The notes below the pieces were generated by a model. That model had not been told where the DNA came from and did no database searches. It was given only the letters and a program-made list of their open reading frames with translations. This document shows positions 10,673 through 19,937 of a stretch of 64,000 nt of DNA, piece by piece; the first letter of the stretch is position 1; the number at the start of each line of letters is the position of its first letter. Source of the stretch: Nannocystis sp. (lineage in GTDB: Bacteria > Myxococcota_A > Polyangia > Nannocystales > Nannocystaceae); assembly GCF_016714285.1 (NCBI RefSeq), contig NZ_JADJNN010000003.1, forward strand, positions 310,001 to 374,000, read 5' to 3'. The position numbers and the translations under genes are program-made.

Positions 10673-11871
10673 CAGGGCAGCGGCACGCAGCGGGTCAGGA
10701 TCGCGTCGCGGATCGCGTCGCCGCCGGCGGGCACGCTGTCCATCTCGTGCGGGGCGCCGGTGATGTAGTCGATGTCGACCGCGGCGCCCCCGGCGAGCAG
10801 CGAGTCGTGCAAGGCGGTGGCCAGCGGCTCGTAGGCGCCGGGGTCGTCCTTGCCGATCATGAAGTGGATCGGGAGATCGCCGAGGTCAGCGACGTCGGGC
10901 CCGAGCTCGGGGCCGCGCTCGGCGAGCAGGGCGAGGTCGCCCGGGCCTGGTTTGGTGCAGCGCGGGGTGTCGGCGAATGCGATGTCCATCAGCGAACGCG
11001 GGCCGTTGCCGAGCTGGCAGCCGGTGCTCGCGCAATCGGGGCAGGTCGCCTGGCGCAGGGCGTCGCACTGGTCCGGCCAATCCGCGTCCGCCTCGCCCTG
11101 GCAGGCGAGATCGAGGCGGTGAAACGGGCCCGAGGTCGGCATGGCGAAGTCGAGGGAGGGCGCGGCGCCTTGCCAGGTCAGGGCATAGCCGAGCTCGGCG
11201 CTGCCGCCCGAATTGCCGGTGGCGCACAGCGGGCCGCGGGCGGGGGGCGATGTGCGGAGGTGACGGATGAGCGCGGCGAGGCGACAGGCGGCATGCTGCG
11301 GGCCGTCGGTGCCGCCGGTGAACCATCCCGCGGGCCAGCGGCGCTCGACCACGGTGTAGCCGGTGTTGTTGAGCGCCTTGGTCTGGGTGAAGTTGTAGAA
11401 GCCAGTGCCGTCGCCGCCGCTGCCGAACAGCACGGTGCCCCTGGATGGGACGCCGTTCTTGGCCCCGTAGATCGCGAGGTCGACGATCGCCGGGGCCAGG
11501 CCGGCGCAGGTCACCTCGTAGCGCTCGCAGCGAGTCGCGGCCGGCGGCGACTTCTCGCAGGGCATGTCGAGCAGCGTGACCATCTCGTCCTCGCTCGCGC
11601 CGGTGCTGTCGGCGGCGCCGGTGCTGTCGGCGGCGCCGGTGCTGCCGGTGCTGTCGGGCATGCCGCTGGTGCTCGCGTCGCTGCCTGTCGTCGGGGCGGA
11701 GCTGGTCGGGGTGTCGGTGGAGCTGTCGCTGGCGGTGGTGGTCGAGCTTGTGGTGGAGCTGCCGGTGGCGTCGCCGGTGGAGCCGGCATCGGTCGTGGTG
11801 GACGAGCCGGTGTCACCGGGGCAGGCGATGAGGAGGGCAGATATCGGGAGCAGGCGAAAGGTAGGGGTCAT
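10672..11871 (-). CDS. Alpha/beta-hydrolase lipoprotein
   Basis: About 399 residues. The ATG at 11871 begins a lipoprotein signal (L-L-P-I-S-A-L-L-I-A-C); longer upstream frame is not protein-like. A Thr/Ser/Gly linker with D-S-T-G-A-A repeats runs to about residue 95. The core has an alpha/beta-hydrolase order: G-T-V-L-F-G-S-G-G (oxyanion region), then T-G-N-S-G-G-S-A-E-L with a nucleophile Ser in G-x-S-G-G, a lid rich in Cys, and late H-F-M-I-G-K-D-D-P (acid) and G-A-P-H-E-M (His). The triad therefore looks complete. Exported esterase or depolymerase-like activity is likely; substrate unknown. The gene is divergent from the IgGFc lipoprotein across a 322-bp gap. Confidence 0.75.
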   Translation of the reverse strand: MTPTFRLLPISALLIACPGDTGSSTTTDAGSTGDATGSSTTSSTTTASDSSTDTPTSSAPTTGSDASTSGMPDSTGSTGAADSTGAADSTGASEDEMVTLLDMPCEKSPPAATRCERYEVTCAGLAPAIVDLAIYGAKNGVPSRGTVLFGSGGDGTGFYNFTQTKALNNTGYTVVERRWPAGWFTGGTDGPQHAACRLAALIRHLRTSPPARGPLCATGNSGGSAELGYALTWQGAAPSLDFAMPTSGPFHRLDLACQGEADADWPDQCDALRQATCPDCASTGCQLGNGPRSLMDIAFADTPRCTKPGPGDLALLAERGPELGPDVADLGDLPIHFMIGKDDPGAYEPLATALHDSLLAGGAAVDIDYITGAPHEMDSVPAGGDAIRDAILTRCVPLP

Positions 11872-12193
11872 GAGCGGGCGCCGATCGGAATGATCGTACA
11901 CCTGCATGCGGCGGCAGCGTCGACGATGGGGATGGTTGTGGGTTGCAGGGGGGAGGCGACCCCACGCGACCTCGACGTATTGGGTCTGCCGAGAACGTTT
12001 TTTGGGAAAGTCGCCCGGTATGAACGAATTTCTGGCCGCGTGACGATTCTTGGCTGGGCCGTGGCGCCATTGGCGTGGCTTCGCGCCTCCCCGGAGGGCG
12101 CGGATCTTCGGGCAGCGCGGTGTCGCTCGCCCGGCGCCGACATGTCCCTCGGGACAGGTTACACCGACGCTGTCGGGCGACATTTTCGTTACG
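11872..12193. other. Divergent intergenic region, no gene seen
   Basis: A 322-bp gap between two divergent lipoprotein genes. It has a T-rich stretch near 11998-12004 and one palindrome copy. Frames crossing it lack protein character. Probably holds both promoters; no confident -35/-10 pair could be assigned. Confidence 0.5.
12139..12160. repeat. Dispersed palindrome copy, upstream of a gene
   Basis: Core acatgtccctcgggacaggt at 12140-12159, arms of eight bases with one mismatch. It sits 34 bp before the start of the IgGFc lipoprotein, where it could affect transcription or the mRNA leader. Confidence 0.65.
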
Positions 12194-14194
12194 ATGCCCG
12201 GTATGCGTTCATGGATTTCTGCCGGTCACCTCTCACTCATCTCTGTCGCTGCGCTGGCATCTGCCTGCGGTGACGACTCCGCAGGCACGCAGGGCACTGA
12301 CGCCGCGACGGGCACCGGGACCGGTGTCGCGAGCGTGACCTCGGGGGTCGACACCAGCGCGACGGGTCCCGGCGGGAGCACCACGCAGGTGCCGACCGGG
12401 GGCGACAGCGAGTCGAACTCGACGGTGGCCACGGACGTGACGAGCGCGACCGGGACGACGGGCGACGTGAGCGCGACGGGGCCCGGCATGACGACGACCG
12501 GCATGACGAGCGACTCGACGGCCACCGACGTGTCGACGAGCACGGGCCCGGGCAGCACCAGCGGCGACCCGCCGTGCGCGGACGGGACGATCTTGTGCGA
12601 GGGCAACAACAAGAAGGTCTGCGACGGCGTGGGCGGCTTCAAGGACGAGGAGGTCTGCCCGGGCTTCTGCCTCGAGGGGGTCGGCTGCGTCGCGTGTGAG
12701 CCGGGGAGCTTCAAGTGCGAGGGCGACAAGGTCCAGAAGTGCGACGATCAGGGCGGCGCCTACGGGGACATCGAGACCTGCGACCCGATCCAGGGCCAGC
12801 TGTGTGACGCGATGGCGGGCAGCTGTCAGGGCGACTGCGCGCCGGCCAATCTCGGGACCAGCTACATCGGCTGCGACTACTACCCGACGGTGACGGCCGG
12901 CCTGCACGAGACGAACCCGTGGGTGTTCGACTACGCGGTGGTGGTCGCCAACACGACCGCGAAGAACACCAAGATCACGGTGACGCGCGGCGCCAACCTG
13001 ATCGTGAACGACATGGTCGGGCCGAACACGGCGAAGGTGATCAAGCTGCCGTACATCGACGCGCTGAACATCCCGGCCATCGCCACCCAGGGCCCGACGG
13101 TGATGCTGGCCGACGGGGCCTACCGCCTGCGCTCCGACAACCCGGTGACGGTCTATCAATACCAGCCGCTGCAGTACAAGGTCGGTAACGCCTTCTCGTA
13201 CATCAACGACGCGGGGCTGCTGCTGCCGGTGAACACCTGGGGTCAGGACTTCCGGGTCGCGTCGCGCAACCACTGGACCTTCGCCAACTACCAGATCCCC
13301 GGCTTCTACGCGGTGACGGCGAAGGAGGACGGCACGCAGGTGACGCTGACGCCGTCGGCGACCGGCAACAAGGTGTACGCGGGCGCGGGGGTCGCGGCCG
13401 ACGGGACCGGCGTGGTCATGCTGAACGAGGGCGACGTGCTCGAGGTGTTCACGCAGGCGAAGGGCGGCGGCCCGGACGGCTCCGACCTGACCGGCACGCG
13501 CATCGAGTCGACCAAGCCGGTGCAGGTGATCGGCGGCCACAAGTGCACCAATGTGCCGTTCAACGTGCAGTTCTGCGACCGCCTGGAGGAGTCGATCCCG
13601 CCGATCGACGTGCTGTCGAAGGAGTACATCGTCACCGCACCGCTGATCAACGCCAACACGAAGAAGGGCGAGATGGTCCGCATCATCGCTACCGAGGCGA
13701 ACACGGCGCTGACCTACGATCCGCCGCAGAACGGCGCGCCGGCAATGCTGGTCAACGCCGGCGACTACGCGGAGATCGCCAACACCCAGGCGGACTTCAA
13801 GATCACCGGCGACAAGAAGATCCTGGTCGCGCAGTACTTCATCGGTCAAAACGGCGGCGGCGGCTCGGGCGACCCGGCGATGGCGATCGCGGTGACCACC
13901 GAGCAGTTCCGGACCGGGTATCTCATCCACGCGCCGACCAACTACGACACCAGCTTCGCCAATATCGTCGCGCCGCCCAACGCCAACATCACGGTCGACG
14001 GCGCCCCGGTCGGCGGCTTCGCGGCGATCGGCGCGACCGGCTTCAGCGTGGCCCGCATCCCGCTGTCGAACGCGGGCGACGGCAATCACCTGTTCGCGGG
14101 CGACCAGAAGTTCGGCGTGATGATCTACGGGTACGGGCAATATACGAGCTACTGGTACCCGGGCGGGCTCGACCTGAACTTCATCCCGCAGTGA
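12194..14194 (+). CDS. IgGFc-binding-domain surface lipoprotein
   Basis: The ATG at 12194 (or 12203) starts a lipoprotein signal ending A-S-A-C. A Thr/Ser/Gly linker continues to about residue 125. Next is a Cys-rich block of about 100 residues with repeated C-E-G-x-x-K-x-C modules (L-C-E-G-N-N-K-K-V-C; K-C-E-G-D-K-V-Q-K-C), seemingly two copies of a small disulfide unit. The C-terminal 400 residues match the IgGFc-binding N-terminal domain: T-S-Y-I-G-C-D-Y-Y-P, F-D-Y-A-V-V-V-A-N, V-Y-Q-Y-Q-P-L, V-I-G-G-H-K-C, and a final Y-G-Y-G-Q-Y-T-S-Y-W-Y-P-G-G. In bacteria this domain is on large surface proteins of unclear ligand. Likely adhesive. Converges directly with the AIPR gene. Confidence 0.85.
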   Translation: MPGMRSWISAGHLSLISVAALASACGDDSAGTQGTDAATGTGTGVASVTSGVDTSATGPGGSTTQVPTGGDSESNSTVATDVTSATGTTGDVSATGPGMTTTGMTSDSTATDVSTSTGPGSTSGDPPCADGTILCEGNNKKVCDGVGGFKDEEVCPGFCLEGVGCVACEPGSFKCEGDKVQKCDDQGGAYGDIETCDPIQGQLCDAMAGSCQGDCAPANLGTSYIGCDYYPTVTAGLHETNPWVFDYAVVVANTTAKNTKITVTRGANLIVNDMVGPNTAKVIKLPYIDALNIPAIATQGPTVMLADGAYRLRSDNPVTVYQYQPLQYKVGNAFSYINDAGLLLPVNTWGQDFRVASRNHWTFANYQIPGFYAVTAKEDGTQVTLTPSATGNKVYAGAGVAADGTGVVMLNEGDVLEVFTQAKGGGPDGSDLTGTRIESTKPVQVIGGHKCTNVPFNVQFCDRLEESIPPIDVLSKEYIVTAPLINANTKKGEMVRIIATEANTALTYDPPQNGAPAMLVNAGDYAEIANTQADFKITGDKKILVAQYFIGQNGGGGSGDPAMAIAVTTEQFRTGYLIHAPTNYDTSFANIVAPPNANITVDGAPVGGFAAIGATGFSVARIPLSNAGDGNHLFAGDQKFGVMIYGYGQYTSYWYPGGLDLNFIPQ

Positions 14195-16003
14195 TCAATC
14201 TTCGCCGGGCTCGGAGCCCGACAGCGGGAGCTGATGCCCACGTCCGGCGTGGCGTTGCTTCCAGCTGGCGAGCTCGGGGTCGGCCAGGCCGCGCATCGAG
14301 TCGCGCCGCTGCGCCCCGTCGGGAGCGAACCACAGCGCCAGCCCCGCCCCCAGGCGTCCGCCACGAAACGCACCGGCGATATCGCGGAGCACCTGGGGTT
14401 GATCGAGGGACAGCGCCATCCAGACCTTGAGCACGACAGCGAGGTCATCGACCATCGCCAGGTAGGTTTGCTCCGCCTGCGCCTGCCAGCGTTCGATGGC
14501 CCGCGCGAAGCCGGTGTGCGCGAGGGTCTGCCCGGTCGCGGATGTGGCGAGCACATGCATCCAGATCATCATGGTCAGGTGGTGGGAGGCGTAGGGCATG
14601 AAGATCTCCGCCCACGCGGGGTAGGCACGCGTCCGCCGCCGGGTCTCCACGTCACGGAGCACCAACACCGCGGCGACCAGCTCTGCGCCGGTCAAGGTCG
14701 GTGTAAACACCTGACTGTAGTACTGATCGAACAATTTCATCCCCGCGGTGCGGGCCACGTGGGGCTTTTGGCGCCACACCGACATGATCGCCTCGGCGGC
14801 CTCGGCAGAGCCGATCGCTCCCTCCATGCGGCGGGCGCCGCCGCGTTTGGACACGTAGGTGTAGCCGATCGCCTGGACGTCGAGGACGAGCCGGCGCTGC
14901 ACCTCGTCGTTGGCGCGGAGGTCCTGCAGCTCGATCGGCGTCTGACTGTTGGTCGCGTAGGTGATCTTGTCGACGATCTCCTGGTCGTCCTCCCCCAGCG
15001 CGTACAGGCGTACCAGCACGTGCGCCTGCGAGTAGTCGTCCTCGGGGCGGGCTTCCAGCGCGCGTTGGATCGTCTTGCAGGTTTGACCGCCATTGATGAT
15101 CTGCAGCCCCTTGACCTGTACCGCGAAGTTCCGGGCTTGCAGCGAGTTATGCTGGAAGCCGCGGCAGACCATCGTGACCCCGTTGTTATAGAAGTAAAAA
15201 TTGGGGCGCAGCGCGGGCGTTGCGAGCGTCGTCAGCATGTCGTGGTTGACGCGATTGTTCGGGCCCAGGAAGCGGCGGATGTTTCGCTCGAGCAGGAGGT
15301 CGCCGTGCTCGTGCATCAGGGCGGCGATCTGGCGCACGCTGAGCCGGCCGACGAGGACGCGACGGAAGCTGAGGTCCTCGACGGCGGCGTCGCCCTCGAA
15401 GGCCAGGACCGTGTTGATCTCGCGGGGTACCTTCAGCTCGACGAGGCGGCGGTGATTGACGTGCTCCCATTGCACCTGGCGGGGATCGAGGTCCGCCTGG
15501 GCGATGCGAGCGTCACCGTCCTTCTGCCAGCGTACGCCGTTGTTGCACAGCACGACCTGGACCTGGGGGATCGCGCCGTCGCGGATCCGCGAGCGGGCGT
15601 CCTCGACCGCGTGGGCGATGTCCCGCATGCCGGTGAGAGGCTTCTCGGGGTCGAAGATGGTCGTGACAGTCTGGATGATCTTGGACAGCTCGCCGGCCGG
15701 GAACGCCTTTGTGCCATCGAGACTGCCATGATATTTGGCCTGAAATAGCCATACTGTGAAGCTGTCATGGAGCGTCTCGCCGACGTGGATCGCATCGACC
15801 CCGCCGTCCTCACCTCCATCGGTGAGGCAGTCGACGGCCTTCCCCTCGTCGAGCTCGAGGAGCGCCGCGACGCAGAGCGCGCAGAATGCATTGGACTTGC
15901 GCCGACCTGGATCGTCCACGCCGCGTGCTGCGAGGCGGGACCCGTATTCGTCGACGACCCTGCGGACCCACTGCTCGACGATGCCGGCGTAGCTGTCGCT
16001 CAT
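14195..16003 (-). CDS. AIPR-family (abortive infection) protein with nuclease-like head
   Basis: About 602 residues from ATG 16003 (M-S-D-S-Y-A). The middle carries the AIPR domain signature: F-Y-F-Y-N-N-G-V-T-M, followed by V-K-G-L-Q-I-I-N-G-G-Q-T-C-K-T, and I-T-Y-A-T-N-S-Q-T-P-I. AIPR proteins are linked to abortive phage infection and restriction islands. The N-terminal part reads D-G-G-V-D-A-I-H, then V-W-L-F-Q-A-K-Y-H-G, which resembles the D...QxK core of PD-(D/E)xK nucleases. That combination suggests a DNA- or RNA-cleaving effector; activity is inferred. It lies 34 nt downstream of a J-domain gene on the same strand and is the last gene of the run, so co-expression is likely. No methylase or classical partner is nearby. 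Confidence 0.85.
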   Translation of the reverse strand: MSDSYAGIVEQWVRRVVDEYGSRLAARGVDDPGRRKSNAFCALCVAALLELDEGKAVDCLTDGGEDGGVDAIHVGETLHDSFTVWLFQAKYHGSLDGTKAFPAGELSKIIQTVTTIFDPEKPLTGMRDIAHAVEDARSRIRDGAIPQVQVVLCNNGVRWQKDGDARIAQADLDPRQVQWEHVNHRRLVELKVPREINTVLAFEGDAAVEDLSFRRVLVGRLSVRQIAALMHEHGDLLLERNIRRFLGPNNRVNHDMLTTLATPALRPNFYFYNNGVTMVCRGFQHNSLQARNFAVQVKGLQIINGGQTCKTIQRALEARPEDDYSQAHVLVRLYALGEDDQEIVDKITYATNSQTPIELQDLRANDEVQRRLVLDVQAIGYTYVSKRGGARRMEGAIGSAEAAEAIMSVWRQKPHVARTAGMKLFDQYYSQVFTPTLTGAELVAAVLVLRDVETRRRTRAYPAWAEIFMPYASHHLTMMIWMHVLATSATGQTLAHTGFARAIERWQAQAEQTYLAMVDDLAVVLKVWMALSLDQPQVLRDIAGAFRGGRLGAGLALWFAPDGAQRRDSMRGLADPELASWKQRHAGRGHQLPLSGSEPGED

Positions 16004-16037
16004 GAGCGCGCAGCATACAACGATGACGCGTCGGTGG

Positions 16038-16589
16038 TCACTTGCGGCGGGGTCGCTTGCTCGCCCGGCTGCGGCGAGCGAGGGCCTCGTCGTGGGCGCG
16101 GCGGAGGGCGCGGAAGGCCTCGGGGTCGCCGCCGTGGTCGGGGTGGGTGAGGAGGGCGCGTTGGCGGAAGGCGGCGCGGATCTCCGGGATGGTGGCCTGG
16201 GGTGTGAGGCCGAGGAGCTGCCAGATCGACGCGGGGGCCTCGCGGGTGGCTCGCGGGGCGGTGCTCGTGGTGTCGCTGGCGGGGCTGGTGAAGGGCTCCT
16301 GGCCCATGAGGACGCGGGCCCAGGCGCGGGCCCAGCGGGCCTCGATCTCGACGAGGCTGCGACCGGCGGCCTGCTCAGCGGCACGCAGGGCCTCGTCGCG
16401 GGTGCGGGCGCCGCCCTCGGAGGCGTCGGGCTTGCGGAAGGGCTCGCGGGTCGGCGGGGCGGTCCACCACGCGGCCCACAGGAAGCGGCGGCGCTTCGTC
16501 GGGGCGATCGAGACGGCGGCGGCGAACAGCTCGGACACGCGGGGCAGGCTACTCGAAGTGGCGCGGGAGCTGTGAGGCGCTTCGCTCAC
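16038..16589 (-). CDS. J-domain (DnaJ-like) protein
   Basis: A 183-residue protein whose last 60 residues are a J-domain: I-W-Q-L-L-G-L, R-A-A-F-R-Q-R-A-L-L, then the essential H-P-D in T-H-P-D-H-G-G, and F-R-A-L-R-R-A-H. This would stimulate an Hsp70 (DnaK). The N-terminal 120 residues include a conserved-looking K-R-R-R-F-L-W-A-A-W-W segment and an acidic/basic linker, with no glycine-rich or zinc-finger regions, so it is a type III (J-only) protein with a specialised client. It is 30 nt after the TPR gene and 34 nt before the AIPR gene. A very basic tail (R-A-S-K-R-P-R-R-K) ends the chain. Confidence 0.85.
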   Translation of the reverse strand: MSEAPHSSRATSSSLPRVSELFAAAVSIAPTKRRRFLWAAWWTAPPTREPFRKPDASEGGARTRDEALRAAEQAAGRSLVEIEARWARAWARVLMGQEPFTSPASDTTSTAPRATREAPASIWQLLGLTPQATIPEIRAAFRQRALLTHPDHGGDPEAFRALRRAHDEALARRSRASKRPRRK

Positions 16590-16619
16590 GAGGGGGCGGC
16601 CGTGCAGAGTGCGACGATA

Positions 16620-18053
16620 TTACTCGCGGGAGGCGGCGTCGCTGGCCACCGCGCTGAGGTGGGGGGGTGTCTCGACGACGCCGATGGTCTCGGGGCGGCT
16701 CTCGGTGTATTGGGCGGTGCCGAAGATCTCGACGAGCTCGGGCCAGCCGCGGCGATCGAGGGTCTGCAGGGTCTGCTCGGAGAGGCGCGAGAAGTCGGTG
16801 AAATGGCCGGTCGTGATCGAGGTTTCGAGGCAGCGCCCGTGGGCGGCGACGGCGGCGGCGAGCAGTGGTTGCACCTGGGTGAGCATCGCCTCGCAGTAGG
16901 CGGCGACGATTGGGGGGGCGTCGATCTCGGCGGGGAGCTCGGCGAGCAGGAGGGCGGCGGCGCGGTACTCGGCGAGCTGCCCCAGGCGGGTGAGCGCGGC
17001 GATCGTCGCTTCGGGGCTGGTGCGGGAGGCCGCGATCTCTGCGTATTGCCGCTCGAGCGTCTGCGCCAGCGCGCCTGTGTCGGCGAGGTATTTGGATAGG
17101 CGCCGGAGCGAGTCCTCGCGGACGCGCTGCTGTTTGCGGTCCGCGGGCTCGCTTGCGAAGCGGAGGCCCGAGGGCACAGGGAGCGCGAGCAGCTCCTCGA
17201 GCTTGGCGTCGGCGAGGTGGAGGGCGGCCATCGCCGTGGCGTCGTGGTAGGCGCGTGCGCGCGGAACGTCGTCGGCGGGGATCGCCACCGGAGCGCGACG
17301 GGCGAGCTCGAGGGCCTCGGTGAGCCAGCGGCGGGCCTCGGCGGCGAGCTTTGGGTTGCGGGGGTAGACCGTCAGCGTCGGGGTCGTGGCTTGTTTGCAG
17401 GTCGGCGGCTCGGGGGGTCTGGGGCGCTGATGGTGACGGGTGCGATCGCGGAGCATGCGGGCGCGGTCGCGGGGGCCCTCGTCGGAGGTCTTGCCGCCAG
17501 GGCGCTGTATGGATATGCACAGGTCGTGGAGCGGGCCCTTCTCGCACGCGGCCTGCCACTGCAGTTGGCCGACGCGGGCCGACGCGACGATCAGGAGGTC
17601 CTGCGGGCCCGACTTGCCGTGGCGCTTGAGGTACGCGATGGCGTGCTCGCGGTGCTCGTGATCGCCGCGGAGCAGGTCGCGGCGGCGCCAGAAGATCTGG
17701 GCGGCCTGCTCCGGGTCGCGCCGGAGGTACCGCGCCTCGAGGCGGTCGAGCACGGCGAGCGCCTGGTCGCGCTGACCGAGGCCGACGCGGATGCGGTAGG
17801 CGTCGCGGAGCAGGTCTGGCGTCTGCATGTCGTCGGGGTAGCGGGCGGCGTACTGTTCAGCGAAGTCGGCGGCGTCGGCGTAGCGGCCGACGGCCTCGTG
17901 GCCACGGGCGAGCTCGGCGAGGGCGCGGCGGGCGAGCTCGGGGTCGGTGGGCTGGGCGCTGGGCGCCTCGGGAGGCGCGGCGTGGGTCGGCGCCCCGACC
18001 AGCAGGGCGAGCACGGCGAGCGCGAGCACGGCGGCTTTGTGGTGCGGGCGCAT
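16620..18053 (-). CDS. TPR-like exported protein
   Basis: About 477 residues from ATG 18053, which begins a clear signal peptide (A-V-L-A-L-A-V-L-A-L-L-V-G) with an A-H-A-type cleavage site; an upstream ATG at 18113 would add 20 hydrophilic residues. Residues of about 40-150 form degenerate TPR helices (A-R-R-A-L-A-E-L-A, Y-A-D-A-A-D-F-A-E-Q-Y, Q-A-L-A-V-L-D-R-L), and helical repeats continue across a charged Pro/Arg linker near residue 210 to the end. Such periplasmic TPR proteins scaffold envelope complexes. The gene follows the haem-c lipoprotein by about 56 nt and may be the scaffold for that group. Confidence 0.7.
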   Translation of the reverse strand: MRPHHKAAVLALAVLALLVGAPTHAAPPEAPSAQPTDPELARRALAELARGHEAVGRYADAADFAEQYAARYPDDMQTPDLLRDAYRIRVGLGQRDQALAVLDRLEARYLRRDPEQAAQIFWRRRDLLRGDHEHREHAIAYLKRHGKSGPQDLLIVASARVGQLQWQAACEKGPLHDLCISIQRPGGKTSDEGPRDRARMLRDRTRHHQRPRPPEPPTCKQATTPTLTVYPRNPKLAAEARRWLTEALELARRAPVAIPADDVPRARAYHDATAMAALHLADAKLEELLALPVPSGLRFASEPADRKQQRVREDSLRRLSKYLADTGALAQTLERQYAEIAASRTSPEATIAALTRLGQLAEYRAAALLLAELPAEIDAPPIVAAYCEAMLTQVQPLLAAAVAAHGRCLETSITTGHFTDFSRLSEQTLQTLDRRGWPELVEIFGTAQYTESRPETIGVVETPPHLSAVASDAASRE

Positions 18054-18109
18054 CGGCCGGGGGACAACCGGGTCGCGGCGATGTTCCTGGCTCGCGGTCG
18101 GGCGCGGGT

Positions 18110-18688
18110 TCACGGGTCAGGGCATTTGGGCGGGGGTTGGCCGGTGTCGGGGCCGGGGGCGCCGCAGTCGATCCACTCGCGCAGGAGGGCGAGCTCGTCG
18201 TCGGGGACGATCGCCGCGGGCGGCATCGGCTTGCTGTCGTACTTCTGCCAGTCGATCGCGCGGACCTCGATGCTGGCGGCGAAGGGGACGACGCCGGCGT
18301 GGGCGTCGAAGTTGACGGCGCAGGGGGCACCGGCACGGTCGGCGGTCGGCAGGGCGGAGCTGTGACAGCCGGTGCACCAGCTGAGCATGAAGGCCTCGCC
18401 GAAGTTCTCCCAGGTGAGCATATTGTCGCAGTGGACGGCGTCGCCGGTGCTGCTGGTATGGGTCGTCGCAGCGGTGGTATCGGCGGCGCCGCTGGTGCTC
18501 TCGGCGGTGGTGGTGGTGGCGGCTTCGGTGGTGGTATTGGTGGTGGTCGGCGTTGCGGCGCTGGAGGAGGAGGTGGTGGCGGCGGTGGTGGTGCTTTCGC
18601 TGTCGCTGTCTTCGTGGCCGCAGGCGGCGAGGACGGCGGCGAGGAGGAGGCGCTCAGGGAGCGATGAAGCCTTCGATCGGTGGGACAT
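18110..18688 (-). CDS. Lipoprotein with a haem-c (CxxCH) motif
   Basis: About 192 residues. The ATG at 18688 overlaps the end of the DUF1501 gene by 35 nt, consistent with coupling. The signal ends L-A-A-V-L-A-A-C; a Thr/Ser linker of about 70 residues follows. One haem-binding motif, W-C-T-G-C-H-S-S, lies after the linker and a candidate Met axial ligand is in K-P-M-P-P-A-A. Together with the D-D-E-L-A-L-L-R-E-W-I-D-C-G-A end this is the pattern of small monohaem cytochromes fused to, or encoded beside, DUF1592/DUF1501-type proteins. Likely tethered outside the inner membrane or on the outer membrane. Electron partner unknown. Confidence 0.75.
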   Translation of the reverse strand: MSHRSKASSLPERLLLAAVLAACGHEDSDSESTTTAATTSSSSAATPTTTNTTTEAATTTTAESTSGAADTTAATTHTSSTGDAVHCDNMLTWENFGEAFMLSWCTGCHSSALPTADRAGAPCAVNFDAHAGVVPFAASIEVRAIDWQKYDSKPMPPAAIVPDDELALLREWIDCGAPGPDTGQPPPKCPDP

Positions 18689-19925
18689 CGGGGAGCCACT
18701 CCTGGGGGTCGACGCCGACGAGCTTGAGGACGCCGGCGGCGAAGTTGTCGTAGCGAAGGGGTTCGAGGGACTTGTCGTCGGCCTTGCCGGTGAGGAGGTT
18801 GACGTTGCGGCCGTTGAGGCTGCTGTCGGTGCCGCCGTAGACCCCGGGCTGGACGCCGGCGCCGAGGACCATGGCGGAGGTGATGGGCCAGTGGTCCTTG
18901 CCGCCCTGGGGCGCGGGGGCGTTGAGCTTGGGGGTGCGGCCCATCTCGGACATGACGACGACGACGGTGTCGGCGAGGCGGCCGGCGGCCTCGAGCTTGG
19001 CCATGAGGAGGGAGAGGTCGGCGAACAGTGCGTCGGCGCTGTCGCCCTGGTCGGCGATGGTGGTGTGGGTGTCCCAGTCCTGGCCGCTGTCGAGGTAGAC
19101 GGCGCAGGAGCTCTGGTCGAGCATGGTGATGGCGAGGTCGACCTGACCGGGGAGGGCCGAGGAGGCGCTGAGCTTGAGGGTCTGGAGGGCCGGGATGGCG
19201 CGGAGGTCGTCGGCGCGGTGGAAGCAATCACGGTAGTCGCCGAGGCGGCGATTGTTGTCGCCGAGGGCGCCGCGGAGCTTGGCGGCCGCGGCCGCGCGAG
19301 CCTCGACGTAATCGTGGATCTGCTGGGCCTCGGCGGGGCCCGGGACGAGCAATGGAGTCTGCGTATAGTCGACCTTGGTGGGCGCGGGCTTGTAGCTCTT
19401 CTTGGCGCGGTCGAGCAATGTTGCGATCTGGTTGTGGTTGCCGAGGCGGCCCATCTGGGCGGCGAAGGGGCCGGCATAGGCGCCGCCGCCGATGTCGGCG
19501 TAGGGGAGCGGCAGGCCGTCGCCGAGGCTGACCGCCGTGATCGCGCCGAGGTCGGGGCTCAGCTCGGTGCGGGTGCCGGTCATCATGCGCACGTGGGCGC
19601 TGAAGTGGGCGATCGAGCCGACGTTGATGCCGCGGACGACGGCGCAGCCGCTGGCCCAGTCCTTGAAGAACAGGTCGATGTTGGGGTGGCCGTCGGGGCT
19701 GAGGACCTCGATGCCCTTGCTGTACGGGATGACGGTGCCGGCGGGCGAGTCGATGCTCTTGTTCTGCGGGTCCTGCGGGTCGATGTGCCACACGGGGTCC
19801 CAGGCGCCGCGGGCGAACACGACGAGGAGGTTCTTCGCGCCGGCCGCGGCGGCGCGGCGGGGGAGGGCGAGCGCGCCGAGGCCGGCGAGGCCGAGACCGA
19901 TGAATGAACGACGATTGAATCGCAT
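18654..19925 (-). CDS. DUF1501 Tat-exported protein
   Basis: A 423-residue protein with a twin-arginine signal (N-R-R-S-F-I-G-L-G-L, then a long hydrophobic run and A-A-A cleavage region). The body matches DUF1501, a sulfatase/phosphatase-superfamily-like fold of unknown activity: L-V-V-F-A-R-G-A-W-D-P, H-F-S-A-H, W-D-T-H, and V-V-V-V-M-S-E-M-G-R-T-P, followed by a D-H-W-P motif. The ATG at 19925 has a strong AGGAGGG ribosome site that overlaps the upstream stop. Pairing of DUF1501 with DUF1588/DUF1592 proteins is a recurring arrangement in Planctomycetes and Myxococcota; here the partner is the next gene upstream (12-nt gap). Confidence 0.88.
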   Translation of the reverse strand: MRFNRRSFIGLGLAGLGALALPRRAAAAGAKNLLVVFARGAWDPVWHIDPQDPQNKSIDSPAGTVIPYSKGIEVLSPDGHPNIDLFFKDWASGCAVVRGINVGSIAHFSAHVRMMTGTRTELSPDLGAITAVSLGDGLPLPYADIGGGAYAGPFAAQMGRLGNHNQIATLLDRAKKSYKPAPTKVDYTQTPLLVPGPAEAQQIHDYVEARAAAAAKLRGALGDNNRRLGDYRDCFHRADDLRAIPALQTLKLSASSALPGQVDLAITMLDQSSCAVYLDSGQDWDTHTTIADQGDSADALFADLSLLMAKLEAAGRLADTVVVVMSEMGRTPKLNAPAPQGGKDHWPITSAMVLGAGVQPGVYGGTDSSLNGRNVNLLTGKADDKSLEPLRYDNFAAGVLKLVGVDPQEWLPDVPPIEGFIAP

Positions 19926-19937
19926 GAGATATCCCTC

